Assembly: GCF_026626305.1 (NCBI RefSeq)
Contig: NZ_JAPNUE010000007.1
Location: 124,001 to 188,000 of the forward strand
Reading direction: 5' to 3'
DNA length: 64,000 nt
DNA from: Frigidibacter sp. RF13
GTDB taxonomy: Bacteria; Pseudomonadota; Alphaproteobacteria; Rhodobacterales; Rhodobacteraceae
The notes beneath the pieces are model-generated. The model worked only from the letters and a program-made list of their open reading frames with translations. It ran no database searches and was not told the origin of the DNA. Positions 1 to 13,197 of the stretch are shown piece after piece (within the stretch, counting starts at the first letter, position 1; each line of letters starts with the position of its first letter). A program made the translations under genes and the position numbers.

Positions 1-379
1 GCGCCTGCCGGAAGGCGGCGGCGACCGCGTCGAGATCGTCAAGCGTCGAGACATCGATCCAGGCGGCGGGGACGGCGATCACCAGATCGGCGTGGCCGAA
101 GCCCATCGGCGCCAGTTCTGCCACCTGACTGGACCAGTCGGCCAGCTTGTCGCGGATCAGGTCCGACCCGGTCACACCGAGATGGATCCGACCGGCGGAC
201 AGTTCGCGCGGGATCTCGCCCGCCGACAGAAGAACGAGTTCGACCCCCTCAACCCCGTCCACCGCACCGGCATATTCCCGGTCCGACCCGCTGCGGGCGA
301 GACGGACGCCGCGCGTGGCGAACCAGTCGAAGCATTGTTCCATCAGCCGACCCTTGGAGGGCACCCCGAGTTTCAGCAT
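1..379 (-). CDS. hisG: ATP phosphoribosyltransferase, short form, catalytic subunit (partial, 3' end outside window)
   Basis: First enzyme of histidine synthesis: it joins ATP and PRPP to make phosphoribosyl-ATP in the cytoplasm. About 126 N-terminal residues are present, starting MLKLGVPSKGRLMEQ, typical of HisG, with a type II PBP-like fold expected. The ATG (377-379) shares one base with the hisZ stop (TGATG), so translation is coupled. The presence of hisZ next door implies the short HisG_S form, which needs HisZ for activity and for histidine feedback. The C-terminus lies beyond the left edge, so length and form cannot be checked directly. Confidence 0.93.
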   Translation of the reverse strand, partial: MLKLGVPSKGRLMEQCFDWFATRGVRLARSGSDREYAGAVDGVEGVELVLLSAGEIPRELSAGRIHLGVTGSDLIRDKLADWSSQVAELAPMGFGHADLVIAVPAAWIDVSTLDDLDAVAAAFRQA

Positions 380-1455
380 CACGGAGCCCCCAAGAGGTCG
401 GCCAGCAGACCGGGCCGGATCACGCCGCCCACGGCGGGGATCGAACGGCCCTGCCCGAGGACGGCGGTCAAGGCATCATAGCGCCCGCCCGAGGCGACGG
501 GCGGCAGCGCCGGGTCGGCGGCATGGAAGGAAAAGACGAACCCGTCATAATATTCCAGCGTCGTGCGCCCGTGCGAGGCTTCGAATTCCAGCGCCCCGAC
601 CGCAATCCCGCGCCTCGCGAGTGCGTCAAGACGCGTTTCCATCCGGTCGACGGCCGGGCCGATGGCGGGCAGGCCGGTTTCGAGTGCGCGCAGGCGCGTC
701 AGCGCCTCAGGCGAGGGGCCGGACAGGTTGAGCAGATCCTCGATCATCCCAACCTCTTCAGCCGAAATCGGCGGCGCGGCAGCATCGGCGCGGATGACGG
801 CAATGCGCGCCGCAATCTCGGCCTCGCTGCGAAGCCCGACGAGTGGCGCGGGCAGTATGCCCGTGCCTTCGAGGAGGCGCTGGCGGCTTTCGGGTTGCGG
901 CACCAGCCCGCCGAACCGCTCCAGAAGCCGGGTGAAGCGCGCGGGCCGCCAGACATGGCGCAAGAGCGCCGCCTTGCGGCTGTCGAGCGTCTTCAGGCCC
1001 CGGACCGCCGCCATCAGAATCGCCATGTCTCCGGTCGCGGCACGCAGCCCGGCGGGTGCCAGCAAATCCGCGAAGAGGGCAAAGACCTCGGCATCGGCGG
1101 CCGAGGGATTCTCGCGGTCGAAGACCTCGAACCCGACCTGGAAATATTCCGATTTCCGTTCGCTGATATGTTCCTGCTTGCGGAACACCTCGCCCCGATA
1201 GGCATAGCGCGCGGGTTCGGCGCCATGGGTCATGTGCATCTGCACGACCGGAACGGTGAAATCGGGGCGCAGCATCATCTCGCCGCGGAGCGGGTCTTGC
1301 GTCACATAGGCCCGCGCCCGGATATCCTCGCCATAAAGGTCCAGAAGCACCTCGGCGGGTTGCAAGATGTCGGCCTCCACCGGCATCGCGCCTGCAGCAA
1401 GGAAAGCGGCATAAAGCCGGTCCGCCTCGGCCCGCGCTGCGGCCTTTTCTGCCAT
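379..1455 (-). CDS. hisZ: ATP phosphoribosyltransferase regulatory subunit HisZ
   Basis: HisZ is a catalytically dead histidyl-tRNA synthetase paralogue that forms a hetero-octamer with short HisG and is required for its activity. The 358-residue product begins [18 protein letters not shown]. It keeps class II synthetase-like elements such as LRPDFTVPVVQMHM and YRGEVFRKQEH near residues 65-95 and a C-terminal VASGGRYDAL segment. The frame is open further upstream, but the ATG at 1453-1455 overlaps the hisS stop (TGATG), which fits the coupling seen throughout this block. Order is hisS-hisZ-hisG on the minus strand. Confidence 0.93.
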   Translation of the reverse strand: MAEKAAARAEADRLYAAFLAAGAMPVEADILQPAEVLLDLYGEDIRARAYVTQDPLRGEMMLRPDFTVPVVQMHMTHGAEPARYAYRGEVFRKQEHISERKSEYFQVGFEVFDRENPSAADAEVFALFADLLAPAGLRAATGDMAILMAAVRGLKTLDSRKAALLRHVWRPARFTRLLERFGGLVPQPESRQRLLEGTGILPAPLVGLRSEAEIAARIAVIRADAAAPPISAEEVGMIEDLLNLSGPSPEALTRLRALETGLPAIGPAVDRMETRLDALARRGIAVGALEFEASHGRTTLEYYDGFVFSFHAADPALPPVASGGRYDALTAVLGQGRSIPAVGGVIRPGLLADLLGAP

Positions 1456-2945
1456 CAGCCGCGACCGAGCATCTGCCGCACGGTGGCGACGAGATCGGCC
1501 CGCGCCACCTCGACCTGAGCGGGCTGGGATTTCCATTCCTCGTGAGAGGCTTCTGCGGCGATCTTCGCGCCAAGCACCAGGTCCTTGACCTGCACCACGC
1601 CGCGCGCGGCCTCGTCGGTGCCCTGAATGACCGCGACCGGGCTTTGGCGCTTGTCGGCGTACTTGAGCTGGTTGCCGAAGTTCTTCGGGTTGCCCAGATA
1701 GACCTCGGCGCGAATGCCTGCGCGGCGCAGTTCGGTCGCCATCGCCTGATAATCGGCCATCCGGTCGCGGTCCATCACGGTCACGATCACCGGCCCTGTC
1801 GTGTCGCCACCCGTCCGCCCCTTGGCGCGGAGCGCCGCCAGAAGCCGGTCCACCCCGATCGACACGCCGGTCGCGGGCACCGCTTGGCCCGTGAAACGCT
1901 TCACGAGGTCATCATAGCGCCCGCCGCCCGCGACCGAGCCGAACTGCCGCTTGCGGCCCTTTTCGTCAAGGATTTCAAAGGTCAGTTCTGCCTCGAACAC
2001 CGGGCCGGTGTAATAGCCGAGGCCCCGCACGACGCCGGGATCGATGACGATACGGTCGGGACCGTAGCCTTGGGCGGCGAGGAGAGCGGCAATCTGTTCG
2101 AGTTCGGTGACGCCTTCCGCTCCCAGGACCGAACCTCCGATCAACTCCCGCAAGCGCGCGACCGTTGCGTCGCCACTGTCGCGCTTGGCGGAGGTGAAGC
2201 CCATCACCACCTCGGCCTGTTTCACTGACAGCCCCGCGCCCTTGGTGAAATCACCGCTCTCATCCTTGCGGCCCTCGCCCAGAAGGGCGCGCACGCCATC
2301 CGGCCCCAGCCGGTCGATCTTGTCGATGGCGCGCAGAACGATGCCGCGCTCGTGGGCGAACTTCTCGGGGTCCGACGGGTCAAGCACGCCCGCGACCTCC
2401 ATCACCCCGTTCAGGACCTTGCGGTTGTTGACCTTCACCACATAGTCGCCGCGGGGGATGCCGACGGCTTCCAGCGCGTCGGCGAGCATCGCGCAGATCT
2501 CGGCATCCGCCGCGACCGATCCGGTGCCGACCGTATCGGCATCGCATTGATAGAACTGGCGAAACCGCCCCGGCCCCGGCTTTTCGTTGCGCCAGACCGG
2601 GCCCATCGCATAGCGGCGGTAAGGCGTGGGCAGGTCGTTGCGATACTGCGCGGCGACCCGCGCCAGAGGCGCCGTCAGGTCGTAGCGCAGCGCCAGCCAG
2701 TCCTTGTCCTCATCCTGCCAGGCGAAGACCCCCTCATTCGGGCGGTCGACATCGGGCAGGAATTTGCCCAAAGCCTCGACGGTTTCCACCGCCGACGTTT
2801 CCAAAGGATCGAAGCCATAAAGGTGATAGACCTCCGCGATCTTGTCGAGCATCGCCTTGCGTTCGCTCACCTCCGCGCCGAAATAATCGCGGAAGCCTTT
2901 CGGCGTCTCCGCGCGCGGGCGGCGTTCCTTGCTGTCCTTGGCCAT
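1455..2945 (-). CDS. hisS: Histidyl-tRNA synthetase
   Basis: Class II aminoacyl-tRNA synthetase charging tRNA-His. The product has 496 residues from the ATG at 2943-2945 ([20 protein letters not shown]). Visible class II elements are the [11 protein letters not shown] and [15 protein letters not shown] motif 2 region, the histidine-specific [19 protein letters not shown] segment, GGGRYDDL, and a C-terminal anticodon-binding domain from about residue 370. An upstream in-frame ATG would add 54 arginine-rich residues with no family match and run into the slyX promoter gap, so it was rejected. This is the long alphaproteobacterial form (about 500 residues). Confidence 0.95.
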   Translation of the reverse strand: MAKDSKERRPRAETPKGFRDYFGAEVSERKAMLDKIAEVYHLYGFDPLETSAVETVEALGKFLPDVDRPNEGVFAWQDEDKDWLALRYDLTAPLARVAAQYRNDLPTPYRRYAMGPVWRNEKPGPGRFRQFYQCDADTVGTGSVAADAEICAMLADALEAVGIPRGDYVVKVNNRKVLNGVMEVAGVLDPSDPEKFAHERGIVLRAIDKIDRLGPDGVRALLGEGRKDESGDFTKGAGLSVKQAEVVMGFTSAKRDSGDATVARLRELIGGSVLGAEGVTELEQIAALLAAQGYGPDRIVIDPGVVRGLGYYTGPVFEAELTFEILDEKGRKRQFGSVAGGGRYDDLVKRFTGQAVPATGVSIGVDRLLAALRAKGRTGGDTTGPVIVTVMDRDRMADYQAMATELRRAGIRAEVYLGNPKNFGNQLKYADKRQSPVAVIQGTDEAARGVVQVKDLVLGAKIAAEASHEEWKSQPAQVEVARADLVATVRQMLGRG

Positions 2946-3051
2946 CGAGACGCCCTTCACAATCCGTCGCGCGCGGGTGTAACGGATGGGATAGGGCGCG
3001 ACAAGCCGTCTGACCCGCGCCGCCATCCGTCCTGACAGAAAGGCCCGCCCC

Positions 3052-3261
3052 ATGAGTAGCGAACGGCTCGACAAGGCCGAAGAGGCCATCGCCCATCTGA
3101 CCCGCACGGTCGAGGATCTGTCGGATGTCGTCGCCCGCCAGACGCAGGAGATCGAGCGGCTGAAACGTCAGGCGGCGCTGCTGATGGAACGCGCGGCTGA
3201 GGCCGAGGCAATGGGCGGCGGCACGATCCCGCTCGCCGACCAGAAGCCGCCGCACTGGTAG
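3052..3261 (+). CDS. slyX: SlyX family protein
   Basis: A 69-residue protein of the SlyX family, whose biochemical role is not firmly established. It is mostly one coiled coil (heptad-like from about residue 5 to 50) ending in the family hallmark DQKPPHW. It is divergent from hisS, with about 106 bp between the starts, and convergent with the phospholipase-D-like gene. The C-terminal DxKPPHx signature makes the assignment firm although the function stays open. Confidence 0.88.
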   Translation: MSSERLDKAEEAIAHLTRTVEDLSDVVARQTQEIERLKRQAALLMERAAEAEAMGGGTIPLADQKPPHW

Positions 3262-3283
3262 ATCGCGGCGACTGGCCGGGCCT

Positions 3284-4840
3284 TCACATGAGCCATTCGA
3301 GCGGCAGGAGACCGATCACCGCGAGCGCGGCGCGGCTGAGCAGCGTGCCGCCCGGTTCGCGCGCGCGGGTGCGGCGGCGGCCATCGGGGCCGCGCGCCGC
3401 CCATTTCAGCCCCTCGCCCTCCTGCCAGGTCACGCGCCAGGCAGCATTGGCCAGCGACTGCTCGAAACGCTCCTTCATCTCGGCGGCGAGACGCGGGCTC
3501 TTGACCAGAAATCCCATCTCGCAATTCAGCAGCAGCGAGCGTGGGTCGAAATTGAACGAGCCCACGAACACTTCCTTGCCGTCAATGGCGAAGGTCTTGG
3601 CATGCAGGCTCGCCGCCTTGCTGCCAAGAAGTCCGAGCCGCAGCGCCACGTCGTGCGAGCCGGGATCGGCCTTCAGCTCGTAAAGCTGCACCCCGCCCCG
3701 AAGCAGCCTGTGGCGATATTTGGTGTAAGACGCATGAACGGGGATCACGTCGGTCGCCTCGAGCGAGTTCGTAAGCGTGCGCACCCGCACCCCGCGCCCG
3801 GCCGCCTTGGTGAGAAGGCGCGAGCCGCGCAGGCCGGGCACGAAATAGGCCGACATGAGGTCGATGCTGGTTTCGGCGCGCCGCACCAGCCGGGTGAGCC
3901 GACCGGCGAGCAATTGCGAGAGCGGCACGTCACCAAGCCCCTTCGCAGGATGATCGGCGTAAAGCACGGTTTCGGCCCAGTCGAAGGCAAGACGACCGGT
4001 CAACATGGCCTGCACCAGAGGCGTCGCCGCCACCGCGGTGGAATATTCCGCATTGTCGGGATCGGCGCGCACCTCTTCCATGCGGGCCGCGAACCCTGCC
4101 AGTCCCTCGACCGGCGGCGTCACCAAAAGCTCGTGCGGATAGGACGACTGGCTGTTCCAGTAGGCGTCGAACTCGCGGCTCACGTCGGGCACCACGCTGC
4201 CGACCGCCAGCAGGTCGAGGTCGGAATATTGCGACCCCGCGCCGCGGGCGAAATAGATGTCGCCGATATTTCGCCCGCCGATGATCGAGGCGATGCCATC
4301 TACGGTGAAGGATTTGTTGTGCATCCGACGATTGAGCCGCAGGAAATCGATCAGATAGGACAGGAGGCGCGACCGGCGCAGGTTCAGCGGGTTGAAGACC
4401 CGCACCTCGAAGGACGCGAGCGCATTCAGCGCCGCGAGCTCGGGATCGAGCGCTGGCGTCCCGTTGTCGTCGACGAGAAGCCGGACGCGAACACCGCGTT
4501 CGGCCGCGGCTTTCAGCTCCTCCAACAGACGGATGCCGGTCACATCATTCTGCCAGATGTAATATTGTGCATCGATCGAGCGGGTCGCGGCGCGGGCGAG
4601 GAGGATGCGTGCGGCAAAGGCTTCGGCGCCGGAGTGAAGTGCCAGGATACCCGAAAGGCCGGGGTGCGCGGCAGCGGCAGCCGCGATTTTCGCCGCAAGA
4701 TCACCGTCGGTCAAAGGCGGCAGTGCCGTGCTGCGACGCCGGCCGTCAAGACCCGGCAGCCGGAAGACCGAGCGCAGGATGGCAGCCGTCCACCCGGCAA
4801 GCGTTAATAGCACGAGATGCGGCAAGTACAGGAACCACAT
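3284..4840 (-). CDS. Phospholipase D family protein (cardiolipin-synthase-like)
   Basis: 518 residues with two PLD/HKD active-site motifs: MHNKSFTVDG (H174, K176, D181) and LHAKTFAIDGK (H413, K415, D420). Both carry all catalytic residues, so phosphatidyltransferase or phosphodiesterase activity on phospholipids is expected. A hydrophobic N-terminus (about residues 1-24) should anchor or export it. The overall form is the two-domain cardiolipin-synthase-like type with one N-terminal anchor; true ClsA enzymes usually have two N-terminal membrane helices. It lies 59 nt downstream of the Lrp-type regulator on the same strand. The exact substrate cannot be told from sequence. Confidence 0.85.
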   Translation of the reverse strand: MWFLYLPHLVLLTLAGWTAAILRSVFRLPGLDGRRRSTALPPLTDGDLAAKIAAAAAAHPGLSGILALHSGAEAFAARILLARAATRSIDAQYYIWQNDVTGIRLLEELKAAAERGVRVRLLVDDNGTPALDPELAALNALASFEVRVFNPLNLRRSRLLSYLIDFLRLNRRMHNKSFTVDGIASIIGGRNIGDIYFARGAGSQYSDLDLLAVGSVVPDVSREFDAYWNSQSSYPHELLVTPPVEGLAGFAARMEEVRADPDNAEYSTAVAATPLVQAMLTGRLAFDWAETVLYADHPAKGLGDVPLSQLLAGRLTRLVRRAETSIDLMSAYFVPGLRGSRLLTKAAGRGVRVRTLTNSLEATDVIPVHASYTKYRHRLLRGGVQLYELKADPGSHDVALRLGLLGSKAASLHAKTFAIDGKEVFVGSFNFDPRSLLLNCEMGFLVKSPRLAAEMKERFEQSLANAAWRVTWQEGEGLKWAARGPDGRRRTRAREPGGTLLSRAALAVIGLLPLEWLM

Positions 4841-4899
4841 ATTTCCCCCGCAGGACCCTTCAGCATCAGGTAAACGACATGCAGCGCCAGCCGGTTCCC

Positions 4900-5361
4900 T
4901 CAGCCAAGCGGCAGGGCGGTCGTCGCCTTGATCTCCTTCAGGACGAAGCTCGACTGGACGGCGCGCACGAAGCCCGAGCGCAGGAGGTGGTGCGACATGA
5001 AGGCCTCATAGGCCTCAACGTCGCGGCAGCGGACCTTCAGCATGTAATCGGCCTGGCCTGAGACCGAATGGCATTCGAGCACTTCGGGCAGACGGCGGAC
5101 AAGCTGGGTGAAGCCGGTGACGCAGGCCTCGGAATGGTCCATCAGGCTGATCTGGGCGAGGACGCAGAGCTTTGCCCCCACCTTGGCCGGATCGAGCAGC
5201 GCCACACGGGCACGGATGACGCCCGCCGCCTCCATCTCGTTCAGCTTGCGCCAGAGGGTTGACTGGGCGATGCCGGTGCGCGACGAAAGCTCGGCGAGCG
5301 ACAGGGCGGCGTCGCGCTGTATTTCCCGCAATATCGGGATTTCTTGAGGTGAAATTTCCAC
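4900..5361 (-). CDS. Lrp/AsnC family transcriptional regulator
   Basis: 153 residues: an N-terminal winged HTH (about residues 5-50, with LSLAELSSRTGIAQSTLWRK) and a C-terminal RAM/Lrp-type effector domain. The frame is open to 5403 with TTG, but the GTG at 5361 has AGAGGG just upstream and gives the usual family start (VEISPQEIPILREIQRD). It is divergent from phhA. Lrp-type regulators of aromatic amino acid catabolism are often paired this way, so phenylalanine or tyrosine control of phhA is the likely role (inference). Confidence 0.9.
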   Translation of the reverse strand: MEISPQEIPILREIQRDAALSLAELSSRTGIAQSTLWRKLNEMEAAGVIRARVALLDPAKVGAKLCVLAQISLMDHSEACVTGFTQLVRRLPEVLECHSVSGQADYMLKVRCRDVEAYEAFMSHHLLRSGFVRAVQSSFVLKEIKATTALPLG

Positions 5362-5476
5362 ATTTCCCTCTGTGTCGGCAAGTTTTCCCAAAATATCCCA
5401 CAAACCCGGCAGGATTGAAAGAATTTTCTCCCTCGCCCGTGGCAGGATGAACCCGCGTCAAAGGCGGGAGGCGAAC
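5362..5476. promoter_or_regulatory. Divergent lrp-type / phhA promoter region
   Basis: AT-rich 115-bp gap in otherwise GC-rich DNA, containing AAGTTTTCCCAAAATATCCC and GAAAGAATTTTC. This suits Lrp-type binding and bidirectional promoters. No consensus -35/-10 pair could be fixed. Confidence 0.45.
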
Positions 5477-6253
5477 GTGGCGGGATATTCATCGAAACTG
5501 GCCGGACCGGATGGCATCTTTTCCTATTCTCCCGAGGAGGATGCGGTCTGGGGCGAGCTTTTCACCCGCCAGTTCGCCTTTCTGCAGGACAAGATGGTGC
5601 CTGCCTATCTGGAGGGCGTCACCAAGCTTGACCTGACCGCCGATCGTGTGCCGCAAGTGCGCGACGTGGATGCGCGGCTTGGCGCCCTGACCGGCGCTGG
5701 CGTGGTGGGCGTGCCCGCGATCATCCCGCCTTCGCAGTTCTTCGATCTTCTGGCGCAGAAGAAATTCCCGGTCGCGACCTTCCTGCGGCGGCGCGAGGAG
5801 ATGGACTATATCGAAGAGCCGGACATCTTCCATGAGGTTTTCGGCCACTGCCCGCTTCTGACCGACCCTGACTATGCCGCCTTCATCGAACGGTTCGGCA
5901 CAGAGGCCCGGGCGCTTGGCAAGGCCTACAGCTGGCGGATGTTCCGGCTCTTCTGGTTCACGGTCGAGTTCGGGATGATCGCCACCAAGGACGGGCTGCG
6001 CGGCTACGGCGCGGGCATCGCCTCCTCGCCATCCGAGACGGCGCATGCGCTGTCGGGCAAGGCCGAGATGCTGCCTTTTGATCTGATGACGGTATTCCGC
6101 ACACCTTATAGGATCGACATCGTCCAGCCGGTCTATTTCGTGATCGAGAGCTTTGCACAGCTCGCGGCCGCGCTCGACGCCGACGTGGGCGCGCTGATCG
6201 ACGAGGCGAAACGCCTGGGCGACCTGCCTGCGCGGTTTGAAAAGGCGGCCTGA
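5477..6253 (+). CDS. phhA: Phenylalanine 4-monooxygenase
   Basis: Non-haem iron, pterin-dependent enzyme converting phenylalanine to tyrosine. The 258-residue product from GTG 5477 matches the usual monofunctional bacterial length. The iron facial triad is visible: H119 and H124 in FHEVFGHCPLL and E164 in FWFTVEFGM. The GTG start is preferred because GGGAG lies 6 nt upstream; an ATG at 5447 has no ribosome site. The pterin recycling dehydratase phhB is not in the window. Expression is probably set by the divergent Lrp-type regulator. Confidence 0.93.
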   Translation: MAGYSSKLAGPDGIFSYSPEEDAVWGELFTRQFAFLQDKMVPAYLEGVTKLDLTADRVPQVRDVDARLGALTGAGVVGVPAIIPPSQFFDLLAQKKFPVATFLRRREEMDYIEEPDIFHEVFGHCPLLTDPDYAAFIERFGTEARALGKAYSWRMFRLFWFTVEFGMIATKDGLRGYGAGIASSPSETAHALSGKAEMLPFDLMTVFRTPYRIDIVQPVYFVIESFAQLAAALDADVGALIDEAKRLGDLPARFEKAA

Positions 6254-6270
6254 CGGACGACCGGCCGGGG

Positions 6271-6344
6271 CCGAAAAATCTTCGCGAAGTCTTTTCGGGC
6301 AAGGGCGCGCGCGGGGTCGAAAAATCTTCGCGAAGATTTTTCGA
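6271..6344. terminator. Two tandem palindromes between phhA and dnaE (bidirectional terminator)
   Basis: A 28-bp perfect palindrome at 6317-6344 (TCGAAAAATCTTCG and its complement) and a near copy at 6271-6298 with two mismatches. The genes on both sides converge here. A-tracts and T-tracts at the stem ends let it act as an intrinsic terminator on either strand. Confidence 0.7.
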
Positions 6345-6357
6345 CGGGGAGGTCGCG

Positions 6358-9873
<3,516 letters not shown>

Positions 9874-9985
9874 GACCGGAACCTAGCCAACGGCCTGCGG
9901 ATGGGAAAGACCCGAGCGACAGAGAACCGCTGCGGGCGGGCGCGATCCGTGCTAATCTCGCCCCGCGGGCTTGGGGGAGGATGCG

Positions 9986-10681
9986 ATGGGCTCACGTGAG
10001 GTCACGATCGAGGCGCGACCGGAGGCGATCAGCCTCGACACGGGCAGAACCGCGGTTCTGGTCATCGACATGCAGAACGATTTCGGGTCGGAGGGCGGCA
10101 TGTTCCACCGCGCCGGGATCGATATTGCGCCGATTACCGCCGCGGTCGCGCCGACCGCGCAGGTTCTGGCGGCAGCGCGGCGGGCGGGCATGCCGGTGAT
10201 CTATCTGGCGATGCAGCACCGCGCCGATCTGGCCGACATGGGCGATGCCGGGGCGCCGCACCGGATCAAGCATGCGCCGCTCAAAGTGGGCGCACCGGCG
10301 CTGGAACCCGGCGCCGGGCGCGTTCTGGTCGAAGGCGGCTGGGGCACGGCGATTGTCGATGCGCTGGCACCCGAGCCGGGCGATCTGGTGGTGCCGAAGC
10401 ACCGCTACAGCGGCTTTTTTGAAACCCCGCTCGACGGCATCCTGCGCGGCAAGGGAATCCGGTCGCTGATCGTCACCGGCTGCACGACCAGCGTCTGCGT
10501 CGATTCAACCATCCGGGACGCGATGTTCCGTGACTACCGGTGCCTGCTGCTGGAGGACTGCACGGGCGAGCCGATCGGCGCGGGAAACGAGCGCGGCAAT
10601 CACGAGGCGAGCCTGCTGACGATCGAGCTTCTGATGGGCTGGATCACGCAATCCGACCGGTTGATCGCCGCGCTGAGATAG
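9986..10681 (+). CDS. Isochorismatase-family cysteine hydrolase, RutB-like (ureidoacrylate amidohydrolase type)
   Basis: 231 residues with the complete cysteine-hydrolase triad: D28 (LVIDMQNDF), K138 (VVPKHRYSGFFETPLD) and C171 (TGCTTSVCVDST). The KxRYSGFFxTPLD stretch closely resembles RutB of the Rut uracil-degradation pathway, which opens the ureidoacrylate amide; biuret and N-carbamoyl hydrolases are related alternatives. The ATG at 9986 follows GGGGGAGG at a 5-nt spacing. No rutA or other rut gene is adjacent, so the substrate is uncertain. It lies about 1.1 kb from the xanthine dehydrogenase locus, in keeping with nucleobase nitrogen scavenging. Confidence 0.75.
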   Translation: MGSREVTIEARPEAISLDTGRTAVLVIDMQNDFGSEGGMFHRAGIDIAPITAAVAPTAQVLAAARRAGMPVIYLAMQHRADLADMGDAGAPHRIKHAPLKVGAPALEPGAGRVLVEGGWGTAIVDALAPEPGDLVVPKHRYSGFFETPLDGILRGKGIRSLIVTGCTTSVCVDSTIRDAMFRDYRCLLLEDCTGEPIGAGNERGNHEASLLTIELLMGWITQSDRLIAALR

Positions 10682-10709
10682 CGAAGAGGCCCGTCGGCGG
10701 GGCGGGCAG

Positions 10710-11534
10710 CTACTGGCGCGAAGGCTGGCAGTCGGTGATGCGGCTGCGGAAGTAGATTTCAAACCCTTCGGGATAGTCATAGCCCACTTCGCCATAGGCA
10801 GGCACACGGCGGGCGCCGATCTGGCGGTAATCGCCGAACTGGCCGCGCCAGTCGTAGCGGACGGGTTTTCCGGCGGCGTCGCGCGCCGGGCGGTCGCGTG
10901 CCTCCATCGCCACGATGTCGCCTGCCGCGTCGAAGCGGAAGGTCACGCGGGCGGTGCCGACGCGGGTGTCGAGCTTGGCCTCGGCCTGATCCTCGGCGGT
11001 CATGCGCCACGAAATATCGGGGTTGCCGAGGATCGCATCGGGCGCCCAGGGCAATTCTGCGAGATAGCGGTAGGCCTCGCCCAGCGTCGTCTCGACCCCG
11101 TTCGCCCGCGCGACCGTGAGCGCCCCGAAGAGCCGCGCCTCAAGCCAGCCCTCGCCTTCGACGAACACATCGGCCACGCGCAGCCGGGTCAAGGGGCCGA
11201 AGCCCTGCCGGGCTTGCCAGACGAAGCCGGGCTTCCCGAGACCCACGATCTGGCGGGCGCGGAAACGGGCGAAGAGGTCACCGCGCTTGAGCCTTAGCTC
11301 CGCCGCTTGGGTGAGAACGAGCGCCAGATGGCCTGCGCCGACCTCTGCCCCGCCCCTGATCGCGAAATCGCGGACAAGGGGCGGCAGCCGCTCTGACTGG
11401 TCGAGCCCCGAGGGGCCTTGGGCGACGCGGGTCCAGGCAGCATGGCATTTGCGGCGAAAAAGTATGGAAAACAGAGACAGAAGAACGACGATTACGAGAA
11501 TTGCGAGCACCAGGATCAAACCTGTTGTCTGCAT
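10710..11534 (-). CDS. Membrane-anchored protein of unknown function (DUF6544-like)
   Basis: 274 residues with one N-terminal transmembrane helix (about residues 4-26), a short basic linker, and a soluble domain of about 240 residues rich in beta-prone segments. Recurrent features are GFVWQARQGFGPL, VFVEGEGWLEARLFG and a late PVRYDWRGQFGDYR. This resembles the DUF6544/DUF6920 group, but no function is known to me. The start at 11534 has GGAGAC upstream; longer in-frame starts add proline-rich sequence without hydrophobic character. It is convergent with the RutB-like gene. Confidence 0.6.
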   Translation of the reverse strand: MQTTGLILVLAILVIVVLLSLFSILFRRKCHAAWTRVAQGPSGLDQSERLPPLVRDFAIRGGAEVGAGHLALVLTQAAELRLKRGDLFARFRARQIVGLGKPGFVWQARQGFGPLTRLRVADVFVEGEGWLEARLFGALTVARANGVETTLGEAYRYLAELPWAPDAILGNPDISWRMTAEDQAEAKLDTRVGTARVTFRFDAAGDIVAMEARDRPARDAAGKPVRYDWRGQFGDYRQIGARRVPAYGEVGYDYPEGFEIYFRSRITDCQPSRQ

Positions 11535-11829
11535 GGGGGTCTCCGGTTTTTCGGGGGCTTTGTGCCCCTCTTGAGTGGTGGCGGCTACGCTAGCGGCGGT
11601 TTTCCCGCCCGTCACCCCTCGATTTCCCGATTTTCCCTGAGGCGGCGGGCGCCCGCCGATCTTTCGGCAAATCACGAAACTGATTTATCGGATTCACTTG
11701 AAGTTATGCTTGCCAACGCGCCCCCCTCGGCGCTTCATGAAGGCAGGGAGACGGGGGTGTCCTTCGCTTTACGCCGCATCGGGCGAGGGCACGAAACCCC
11801 GGACGAGGAGAAGGCGGCGGACAGACGCA

Positions 11830-13197
11830 ATGAGCGACATAGCGTTTCTCTTGAACGGAACGCCGGTTCGGGTTGCAGGCGAGAGCCCCACCCGGACATT
11901 GCTGGACTATTTGCGCGAGGTCAGGGGCCTCAAGGGCACCAAGGAGGGCTGCAACGAGGGCGATTGCGGCGCCTGCACGGTGATGGTCACCGACGAAAGC
12001 GGCAGTCGCGCGCTGAACTCCTGCATCCTGTTCCTGCCACAGCTGCACGGCAAGGCGGTGCGCACCGTCGAAGGCATGTCAGGCCCCGACGGCGCCATGC
12101 ACCCGGTGCAGGAGGCGATGGTCGATCATCACGGCAGCCAGTGCGGTTTCTGCACGCCGGGTTTCGTCGTTTCGATGGCGGTTGCCCACAAGGAAGGCGC
12201 CACCGACCATGACGACCGGCTGGCCGGCAATCTTTGCCGCTGCACCGGCTATGCACCGATCATCCGCGCGGCCGAGGCGGCCGAGCCCGCGCCGGTGCCT
12301 GCCTGGATGACGGAAGACCTGCGCCCCGTGGCGGGCGGCAAGGCGCCCTTTGCCCCTGCCACGTCGGACGAACTCGCGGCCTGGTACCTCGCCCATCCCG
12401 ATGCGACGCTGATCGCGGGCGCGACCGATGTCGGCCTTTGGGTAACGAAGATGCTGATGGATCTGCCGGACGTGGCGTTCCTGCATGCCTGCAAGGATCT
12501 GCAGGGGATCGAAAAGAATGGCGCCACGATCCGGATCGGTGCGGGCGTTACGATCCAGCGGCTGCGCTCGGCGCTTGCCGCCAGCCACCCATCCTTCGCC
12601 GAACTTCTGCGCCGCTTCGCATCCGAACAGGTGCGGGGGGCTGCGACGATCGGCGGCAATATTGCCAACGGCTCGCCCATCGGCGACGCGCCGCCCGCGC
12701 TGATCGCGATGGGGGCGAAGCTGCATCTGAGGAAGGGCGACACCCGGCGCGAGATCGCGCTCGAGGATTTCTTCCTTGATTACCGCAAGCAGGACCGCGC
12801 GAAGGGCGAATTCGTCGAGGCGGTGACGATCCCGGCCAAAGTGCCGGACCTGGCCTGCTACAAGCTGTCGAAGCGGTTCGATCAGGATATCTCGGCGGTC
12901 TGCGGCTGTTTCAACGTCACGCTGCGGTCGGGTCGCGTCGAAAGCGCTCGCATTGCCTTTGGCGGCATGGCGGGCATTCCGAAGCGGGCCGCCCATGTCG
13001 AGGCGGCACTGACGGGCCAGCCCTGGACGGAAGAGACGGTACGCGCAGCACTTCCCGCCTTTGCCAGGGATTTCACGCCGATGACCGATATGCGCGCCTC
13101 GGCCGACTACCGGCTGGAAAGCGCGCAAAACATGCTTCTGCGCTATTTCCATGAACGCAGCGGTACGGCAACCTCGGTTCTGGAGGTGGTGGCATGA
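11830..13197 (+). CDS. xdhA: Xanthine dehydrogenase small subunit (FeS/FAD)
   Basis: Electron-transfer subunit of xanthine dehydrogenase, which oxidises hypoxanthine to xanthine and urate. The 455 residues contain a plant-type [2Fe-2S] ferredoxin domain (C41, C46, C49, C65), a second [2Fe-2S] domain (C105, C108, C136, C138), then a FAD-binding domain with [10 protein letters not shown] and the [12 protein letters not shown] motif, and a C-terminal CO-dehydrogenase flavoprotein domain. The start at 11830 gives the standard N-terminus [10 protein letters not shown]. Its stop overlaps the xdhB start (ATGA). Confidence 0.96.
   Translation: MSDIAFLLNGTPVRVAGESPTRTLLDYLREVRGLKGTKEGCNEGDCGACTVMVTDESGSRALNSCILFLPQLHGKAVRTVEGMSGPDGAMHPVQEAMVDHHGSQCGFCTPGFVVSMAVAHKEGATDHDDRLAGNLCRCTGYAPIIRAAEAAEPAPVPAWMTEDLRPVAGGKAPFAPATSDELAAWYLAHPDATLIAGATDVGLWVTKMLMDLPDVAFLHACKDLQGIEKNGATIRIGAGVTIQRLRSALAASHPSFAELLRRFASEQVRGAATIGGNIANGSPIGDAPPALIAMGAKLHLRKGDTRREIALEDFFLDYRKQDRAKGEFVEAVTIPAKVPDLACYKLSKRFDQDISAVCGCFNVTLRSGRVESARIAFGGMAGIPKRAAHVEAALTGQPWTEETVRAALPAFARDFTPMTDMRASADYRLESAQNMLLRYFHERSGTATSVLEVVA

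Noticed and set aside
10682..10709. Terminator between the RutB-like gene and the convergent DUF6544-like gene
   Set aside because: Only 28 bp, G-rich with no stem plus T-tract.
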